A DNA stretch of 64,000 nucleotides from Escallonia rubra. Lineage: Eukaryota; Streptophyta; Magnoliopsida; Escalloniales; Escalloniaceae. This document shows positions 56,412-64,000 of this stretch, piece by piece. The DNA lies in NCBI GenBank assembly GCA_033065855.1, contig JAVXUO010000149.1:21001-85000 (forward strand), written 5' to 3'. A program made the position numbers and the translations under genes. Under the pieces are notes generated by a model. It worked only from the letters and a program-made list of their open reading frames with translations. It was not told the origin of the DNA and searched no databases. Position 1 is the first letter of the stretch, and every line of letters begins with the position of its first letter.

Positions 56412-57771
56412 CTTAGGCCATGTTTGACACTCATTTTTTTTCTAGTTTGAAAATTGAAAAAAAAAAAAAGCCCGTTTGGTAACCATTTTTTTTCCTTCTC
56501 CAATTTTAAAAAACCAGTTTTTAAATTGAAGAGTAAAAAAAAAAACTCCAAAAACTGGTTTTTTTTTTAGACCACCACCACCACCCTCCCACCGCCGGCA
56601 GCCACCTCCGGCAGCCACCACCTCCGGCAACAACCGCCGGAGACCACCGGCGGCCGACAGCCACAGCCGACGACCACCGGCGGCCAGCAGCCACCGCCGG
56701 CCACCACCACCGTCGACCACCACTACGCCCCACCATCGCCACCGCAAACCACCACAAAATAAAAACTGGGTTATCAAACACACAAAAAAAAAACTCAAAA
56801 TAAATTTGGGTTATCAAACACCCACTTGTTTTTGTAAAAAAACAAATTAAGCTGCTCTTTAATTTTTTCAATTTAAAAACTGAAAACCAAATTTTTTTTT
56901 TGTTGTCAAACTAAGTCTACGGGATAGCGATTGTGTCCTACACTGCATGTTTTTAGGAAACCATAGACTAAGGGGCCGTTTGACGGCCCTTTTTTGGTCC
57001 AATTTTTTTGTTTTCCAAAAGTCCATGGAACTTGGGTGTTTGGTTGAGTTTCTCCTTTTTTTTAGGGCTTGCTCTTTAAAAACTAGGCCCATTTTCGAAA
57101 AGAGCTCCAAGCTATTTTCTTAACCTCTTTTCACGCGGGCTCCTGTTGCTCTTTAATGAAGTCAAGGCTTCGAGCCTCACTAGCAACAAATTGTTTAATT
57201 TCTTTGTTGGGTCGTCTCTTTCATCAGCACTTTGATGGGTCGTCTCTTTCATCAACACTGTGCTCGATTGGCCACAACTCTTGTGGACTCCACAGCCCAC
57301 CGAGTCCATCACCTCCACCGGCCACCGAAGTTGTTACCGCTGGTCATCTTTGTGGCTGCGACGCCATGACAGTAGCGGTGCGGAGGCGGCGCCGGTGTTG
57401 AAGGAGAATTAGGGCCCATGGTACCGGGTATGGAGTTGAGCGCAGCAACGGCGCCGGTGTTGAAGGAGAATTAGGGCCGGCGACACCACCCACTCTGTCG
57501 CAGACAACCCACCTCATCATCAAACAAACACCCACCTACCACACCGGCCGACTTGCAGGAGAATTGCAGGTGTTGCATTACGACGCGTTGGTGTCGACGA
57601 GCTCTAGAAGGAGTTGAAGATCGAGATGGCTGAATCTTTAATGTTGTAGAATAGAGGGTTGGTAGTGATGGGTTACCGGTTTGTGATGATGGGTCATCGG
57701 TGTGAGGTTGGCTAGTGATGGTGGTCGACGATAGGGACTGTGTGGTGTGAGCAGATTTGGCATTTATGAGA

Positions 57772-57813
<42 letters not shown>

Positions 57814-58077
57814 GAAAAAAAACAGAAAAAGAAGTCATAAAAATATTACTATAATTACCTTTAATTATAAAAAAAAGTATATAAAAAAAAAAAAAAAAAC
57901 CCAAAGAGCTGTCCTGTCAAACGCTTGCTCTTTTCTTTTTTTTGAAAAAATAAACTCTGTCAAACAGCCACCAGTTTTTTAAACTGGTAAAAAAAAAACC
58001 AGAACTCTTCTCTTTTTTTTTAGAAAAAAAAACTAAAAACTGAAAGTCATACCAAACAGACCCTAAGGTTTCTAGCT
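56412..58077. mobile_element. Two adjoining non-autonomous elements with GTTTG-type ends
   Basis: A left segment (about 56413-56920) starts CTTAGGCCATGTTTGACA and ends TGTCAAACTAAGTC. A second (about 56974-58070) starts GGGGCCGTTTGAC and has GTCAAACAGCC near 57958 and ACCAAACAGACCCTAAGG at its right edge. Both carry A/T runs and the phrase AAAACTGGTTTT. The first has CCACC/GCCGG trinucleotide text (56570-56720), the second a GC-rich core (57290-57560) with a tandem GGGTCGTCTCTTTCATCA and a (TG)n(AG)n microsatellite. Their nesting is not fully resolved, no transposase is seen, and the open frames are low complexity. Confidence 0.5.
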
Positions 58078-58944
58078 AATGTATCTTACTTGTAAGGGCT
58101 TTTTTTGGTATGATCCGGTCATATCATCTTAAGTGTTCCATATTTTATGGAAAATACCCTTTTTGAATTCGAGTGCTATATGAAATATAAGGTTATTTTT
58201 TACATATCGTAGAATATTAGGTCTGTTTCCTGAAATATATGCTTTTGGTGGAGTTAAAAGTTATTTTGATTTTGATTATTAGAGAAATTTTTTATGAAAT
58301 CACCCTTAAACTCATGTATGGTCTCTGAACATCATCACCTGAAAAAGCCTATTACCTCCGCTAACTTTAATATTGTACTACCGTAGAGCTATTACACCTT
58401 CACCATAAAATTCTGTTAAAGAAAATAACTTGCAGAGAGTTCCCTATCGTCTTTTTCAGCAACAGAAGAAGAAAGGTAATAGTTTGACCCAAATTAAATT
58501 GAATTTTTTGTCAGAAACTCAATCTTTTTTTAATTTTGTATGTCATATTGGTATGTTGATGCATACACTATAAATTTTAATTACTGTACATGTATATTGA
58601 TCTCAATAGAAATATTTAGTAGATTGAAGCTATCGTAACACTGTATGTTGATGCTTCGTCAACAAAGTCCTGAACAATTTGTGGTCCTTTTGTTATGCAA
58701 AAGTTCTATAATTGCACAATCATTAAATTAAACCACAAATGATATTCGACCACATCGATAAAGGAAAAGTGAATGACAAAGTTAACATTTATGATATAAG
58801 TATTACTGTAGATCCTTAATACAAGGTGACCGAAGAACTGTGGTCATCAAATAAATTCACAAGCAACGAATCCGGCTACTCCATTAGTAAACCAAATTAT
58901 CAGTGTATAATTACTAAATTCCTTCTTTCAGATATATAAAACTG
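58078..58944. other. AT-rich non-coding sequence
   Basis: I see no gene, repeat match or element end here. The last 150 bases lead into the dispersed repeat (compare 61690-61780). Confidence 0.5.
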
Positions 58945-60860
58945 ATCGGTTCAGTGTGTCAAAACAACCAAACCCCCATCCGATTTATCAGCGGGGATCA
59001 GTTAATGCGCTTGCTATGAACGTTCAAATTTCTCCCAAGCATAACTAGCACAAGACTCGGTTTTGACCAAATGATCCTGCATATAGTAGTAGTACACTGG
59101 TTGCATAAGATTTGATGGAAAACATAATATTTGCCTTCTTTTACTTCACATTATCTAAGTTTTCCCGTGTAGCACTTTCTGACAAGCATGCATGATAGAT
59201 AAACGAAATGTAAAAGCATCAAGGTGCCAAAGACCATAATTTGTCGCTATATGAGAGGAGGAAATTTCCTTCAACCCGGGTAGCAACCAAAAATTTTTCA
59301 TTACTATTGCTACATAATTAGTATTTTAGCCAGTAAAGTTTGTAACCAAGAAGATGAAAAAGATATTGGAGTTGTCATTCATCTAACATATTGTATCATT
59401 AATATTACTTGCATTATCTCTTGTTAATTAATCATAAAGACATGGTTGCTTGGAAACAAAATATGGTTGTTGACATTGAATGTAAACTGCTATGAGAGAT
59501 GAGTCAGGTATTAAATGCTGAGAAGATGAGTTATATATTTTTGCCTACCATAAATCTGTAATTTCATGTGAGAAATAAAATCAGCATTGAATTATTAGTG
59601 GTAAGCTAGCGCTAATGATACGAAAAGACAATTAAAAAGACCGAAGTTGACTTCACTCTCTCGGAGGCTAAGATGAATTTTTTTCCTTAGCTTAACGTGG
59701 CGTAATAGCTTATTTAATAGTTTGCAAAAGAATTAGTGTCCAAAGATTATTCAAGTGCGACATATATAAGACTAGTTAACGGATCTGTACAAATGAACAG
59801 GACGGGATTAGAAAAGGGCTTTAAGCCCAAACAAACAGTTTTTAAATAATTTCATAAGATTGAAATGCCAAACAATTTTTCAACACTTCCCGATAATGAT
59901 TTTTCTAGCTCTTCTATACTGATTACTTTGTCTTGGAGTTTTGCTTGAGGGTGCTTGTTTGCACCATAAAATATCTTTTTTCACTAATAAGTTCACTTTG
60001 ATTAAATACTAAATGACATTTACTTTTTATTTCTGAAGAGATAATGGAAGATTCAAGAAGTGAAAGAAACCAACTTCTGAAAAATGTGTCATATTGATAA
60101 GGGATAATTGTGGTTGGTTACTTATTAGTGGGTGATTATTTTCTAAGTGGATAATTTATATCTAAGTGGGTATAAATAGTGGGTCAAAGAAGAACACAAT
60201 CATCAATCATCAACCAGACATATAAAGACTTTTTCAGGTCTTTTTCTTTACTTTTATGTTTAGAGGTTTTGGCTGCCTATCGATAGGAAGTTCAGTTTCC
60301 AGACTTAGGAACATTGTTGTATAAATATTCACAATCAATCGAAGCTCAGTTTGTCATTTATGGGGGTGCAATTGTTCTACTTTAATTTCCATCTGATCAT
60401 CGAAGTTTCTTGCTTTCAGGGAAGTCCCTAGGCCCGATGGGCAAAAAAGATCCCGCACTTTTAATCGATTGTGCCGTCGGCGCACAAATCGATTGTGAGT
60501 TTGCCCAACAGCGCAAACAGTGCTCAATATAACATTTGCTTCATCGTCGTGTAATATATCAACTATTTCATCTTCAACACTGTCTTGGTTTTTTTTTATG
60601 CATCTTTCCATTTGAATTTTTCGTTGTGTTTCATTTACAAGATGTCATGGTTGTCTTCACCAATAAACATAAATGTGCAATGGATGAAGTATTTTTAATG
60701 TTTGCCTATGCCATCATGTATAAAAAAGGAATCATCTTATTTTTTAAAAACAAAATGAAATGCTTAATGAACAATAATTTCAACAATATATTAATATTAC
60801 TTAACATTCAAAGTTGTTTATGCCCAAAATTTGGAGCATACTTTAATTCAATTATTGGTC
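58945..60860. repeat. Dispersed 2-2.4 kb repeat, long copy 2
   Basis: It has the same order of segments as 34421-36780 but with the CCCCAACTAGG segment missing. CTAG and its hairpin phrase are at 59772. A solo LTR (59956-60519) splits the distal part. No gene. Confidence 0.75.
59956..60519 (+). mobile_element. Solo LTR fossil, 564 bases
   Basis: It begins TGTTTGC and ends GCAAACA, a 7-base perfect inverted terminus of TG...CA type, flanked by a perfect 5-base duplication GTGCT (59951-59955, 60520-60524). The uninterrupted site is present in the repeat copies near 55530 and 63195. A TATA-like TATAAATAGTGG lies near 60170. No internal retrotransposon part is nearby. It looks whole as a solo LTR; superfamily (Copia or Gypsy) not decided. 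Confidence 0.82.
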
Positions 60861-61019
60861 GTATGTCCAATAATAGAGATTCCTAGTGGGTACAATAATA
60901 GAGGTTCATGTATCTGAACTCGAGTGAGACGTCTCCTTTTGCTTTACGGTGTCTAGAATTTCCTCTCATGAAGTTTGTGGGTTCTTGACTTGAAGGTCCA
61001 CTGCCATGAGAAATAGAGT

Positions 61020-61044
61020 CAGGTATGAGTTATGTGTTTTGTTA

Positions 61045-61117
<73 letters not shown>

Positions 61118-61680
61118 ATTTTTAAACAAATGTAATTTCATGTGAGAAATAAAATCAGCAATGAATTATTAGTGGTAAGGTAGCGCTTGATGATATGAAA
61201 AAACAATTAAAAAGGCCAAAGTATACTTGATTGCCATATCTCTTGGAAACTACGATGAATCTATTTCGTTATCATTTAAGGTTTGGAAGTGAAGCTTAAC
61301 GTGACGTAATAGCTTACATAATAGCTTGTAAAAGAATTAATATCCAAAAATTATTCAAGTGCGACATAAGTTAATGGATATATGCAAATGCACGGGAGGC
61401 GATTAGAAATACGTCTTTCGCCCAAACAAACAATTTTTATATATTTTCATAAGATTGAAATGCCTAACCATTTTCCAACACTAAATTTCCAACACTGATT
61501 TTTCTAGCTCTTCTGTTCCTTTACTTTTCTTGAAGTTTTGATTGAGGATGCTCAATATAACATTTGCGTCAACATCCATATGTTAATTATTTCAGTTTCA
61601 GTACTGTGTTGTTTTTTTTTTTATTTTTTATCCATCTTTCCTTTTAACTTTTTCGTTGTGCTTTATTTGCAAGATGTCAT
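61020..61680. repeat. Dispersed repeat partial copy with (TA)n(GA)n microsatellite
   Basis: 61046-61117 is a TA run joined to a GA run, as at 37388-37443. Around it the order of segments equals 37370-38040, so these two places are copies of one rearranged version of the repeat. Confidence 0.7.
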
Positions 61681-61739
61681 CACATAAATTCACAAACAAC
61701 GAATCCGGCTACTTTATTAGTTAACCAAATTATCCGTGC

Positions 61740-63720
61740 ATGATTACTAAATTCCTTCTTTCAGGTAAATAAAAATTGATTGGTGCAGTGTCTCAAACAA
61801 CCAAACCCCCATCCCATTTATCTGGTTGAACGTAAACAAAGCTACAGCTCATGTACTTCCACAGTAGATGCTAGAGGACATGCCCCAACTAGGCTTGATC
61901 ATTGTCCCAAAAGAAAAGTACGTACCGAGAAGTGATAATTGTGGAAATCACACCAATGCCTAGCCAGAAACTATCCAGAGAACTTATACACAAGACCAAG
62001 AGACAAGACATTTGTACCAAAACCAGACCACAATGTTACAGACTATGTTACCATGTAGGAGGAAGAAAACTAACTGGGACTAAGACAGCACAAGTGGGTT
62101 GCCTCTAAGCAGTCGTCTCAAGCAAAATTATAGACTGATCGAGGATGACTAATGGAGGCGAATCCGATACATGTGCCAGAGGACACTGGAAAAAGAGCGC
62201 AAGGAGCGCGCATCAGCGGGGATCAGCTAATGCGCTTGCTATGAACGTTCAAATTTCTCCCAAGCATAACTAGCACAAGACTCAGTTTTAACCAAATGAC
62301 CCTGCATATAGTAGTAGTACACTGGTTGCATAGTTGCATAAGATTTGATGTAAAACATAAATTTGCCTTCTTTTACTTCACGTTATCTAAATTTCTCGTG
62401 TAGCACTTTCTGACAAGCATGCGTGATAGATAAACGAAGCGTAAAAGCATCAAGGTGTCAATGATCATTAATTGTCGCTATATGAGAGATAGGACCGGAG
62501 GAAGTTTCCTTCAACCCCGGTAGTAGCCAAAATTTTTCTATTACTATTGCTACATAATTAGTATTTTAGCCAATAAAGTTTGTAACCAAGAAGACGAAAA
62601 AGATATGTGAGTTATCATTCATCTAACATATTGTATCATTAATAATACTTGCATTATCTCTTGTTAATTAACCATAAAGACATGGTTGCTTGGAAACAAA
62701 ATATGGTTGTTGACGTTGAATGTCAACTGCTATGAGAGATGAGTTAGGTATTAAATGCTGAGAAGATGAGTTATATATTTTTGTTAGTGAGTGTAGGAGC
62801 GCTATCATGAATGCAACGTCCAAACCTTTGTCTTTTTTTTTTTTTTGGTGGGGGGGGGGGGGGGGGGTAGGAGATTGGAATTGCTTTGCCTACGCCATAA
62901 ATCTTAAATAAATGTTATTACCAAAGTAGACTTTACTTATATTTCTCTCGGTGAATCTTTTTCCAGACGTAATGTCCAAAGATTATTCAAGTGGGACATA
63001 TAAGACTAGTTAACGAATCTGTACAAATGAATGGGATGGGATTAGAAATGGGCTTTAAGCCCAAACGAACAGTTTTTAAATAATTTCATAAGATTGAAAT
63101 GCCAAACAATTTTTCAACCCTAAATTTCCGACAATGATTTTTCTAGCTCTTCTATGCCGTTTGCTTTGTCTTGGATCGGAGTTTTGCTTGAGGGTGCTTA
63201 ATATAATAGTTGTGTCATCGTCGTGTAATATATTAACTATTTCATCTTCAGCACTGTCTTAGTTCTTTTTTATGCATCTTTCCTTTTAAATTTTTCGTTG
63301 TGTTTCATTTGCAAGATGTCATGGTTGTTTTCACCAATAAACATAAATGTGCAATGAATGAATGATCTGAAATGTTTGCCTATGCCATCATGTACAAAAA
63401 AGGAATCATCTTATTTTAAACAAAAGGAAATGCTCTAGTTAGCAACAACTTTAACAATATATTAATATTAGTACTTAACATTCAAAGTTGTTTATGCCCA
63501 AAATTTGGAGCATACTTTAATTCAATTATTTTCATGGGGAAAATATTTGAAATATTATCAACATTAGTTAACGAACACGTGTTGTTGCACGGGCTGTGCT
63601 TTAAAGTGGACCTCTCTTGTAACCTAATAAGCCACGACAAAATGAATAAAGTCATAAAAGATAAATTAATTCAAAATACAAACAAATACTCCGTAACTTT
63701 TATATAAGTACTATATTTAA
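61740..63720. repeat. Dispersed 2-2.4 kb repeat, long copy 3
   Basis: The order of segments is as in 34421-36780, including the CCCCAACTAGG segment (61883), the AATTGTCGCTAT segment (62471) and CTAG hairpins (63006 and a degraded one near 63564). A long T-run/G-run lies at 62825-62868. No gene. Confidence 0.78.
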
Positions 63721-63879
63721 ATTTTAAACATAACAGACTGCGTATGCCGCTTTCTTTGGAGGGATCATGGTACCAACCTCTTGTTTTGCAATGTATCAGA
63801 ATTTTGGTCGATGACTTTACGTAGATTGGCTGTTGATTGGCTGGAGCTCTGAATTCCATCTTAAACTCTGCCTTCTGAT

Positions 63880-63985
63880 TGGTCGTATGTGCAATAATCA
63901 AAGGTACTCTTGTGCAATAATAGAAAGGTACACTTGTGCAATAATATAAAGGTACTCTTGTCCAATAATAGAGACGTACTCTTGG
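63880..63985. repeat. Minisatellite, about 30-base units
   Basis: Four to five units of the form TTGT(G/C)CAATAATA.A..GGTACTC stand head to tail. A shorter version exists near 37000-37050. Confidence 0.75.
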
Positions 63986-64000
63986 TGTTTTGTCCTGTTT

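Noticed and set aside
56442-56871. Gly/Trp-rich minus-strand frames
   Set aside because: They are translations of CCACC/GCCGG trinucleotide repeats and T-runs inside a GTTTG-ended element.

Overview
The window is nuclear DNA of a flowering plant, probably a eudicot. It is AT-rich and introns are GT-AG. The only multi-copy host gene family is the plant-specific ankyrin-repeat/PGG membrane family. Two captured gene fragments, a LysM receptor-like kinase and an early-nodulin-like phytocyanin, are also plant-type. The species cannot be told from the sequence.

The backbone is a degenerating cluster of seven copies (A-G) of one gene, all on the + strand. Each has exon 1 (ankyrin repeats), a phase-0 intron and exon 2 (last repeats, PGG motif, four membrane spans). 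A (2131-3758) and E (38956-40583) look intact, 509 residues each. B (19691-21283) is intact in its body but has lost its normal start and looks like a chimera. C (11388-11443) is a stub cut off by other DNA. D (28356-33430) has a nonsense codon and a 3.5 kb intron. F (41782-43176) and G (46103-47941) are pseudogenes. The family belongs with ACD6/ITN1/BDA1-type proteins, which act in plant immunity and stress signalling at membranes; the role here is inferred.

Layout: 1-17680 and 17681 to about 28970 are two versions of one large segmental duplication (A then C; B then D). They are almost identical for the first 3 kb and then differ by insertions. From 29 to 50 kb come the D intron, E, F and G, separated by many copies of a 2-2.4 kb non-coding repeat. 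From 50 to 58 kb lies a transposon-rich stretch: a LINE remnant, two Mutator-like elements carrying host gene pieces, and poly-purine elements with GTTTG ends. From 58 to 64 kb there are two more full copies of the 2-2.4 kb repeat, one split by a solo LTR.

Mobile DNA is unusually readable. Five non-autonomous Mutator-like elements have long inverted ends and 8-10 bp target duplications (6059-7254, 15334-16452, 26811-28073, 51914-53199, 53379-55046). There is a GC-rich hAT-like element (48304-49921), recurrent Helitron-type hairpin ends, CACTA-type ends, a foldback element in three places, two solo LTRs (47583-47712 and 59956-60519) and a short retroposed insert (43476-43728). Several have empty-site copies inside this same window. 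No operon, CRISPR, rRNA or tRNA was seen. All family assignments come from reading motifs, not from database searches.
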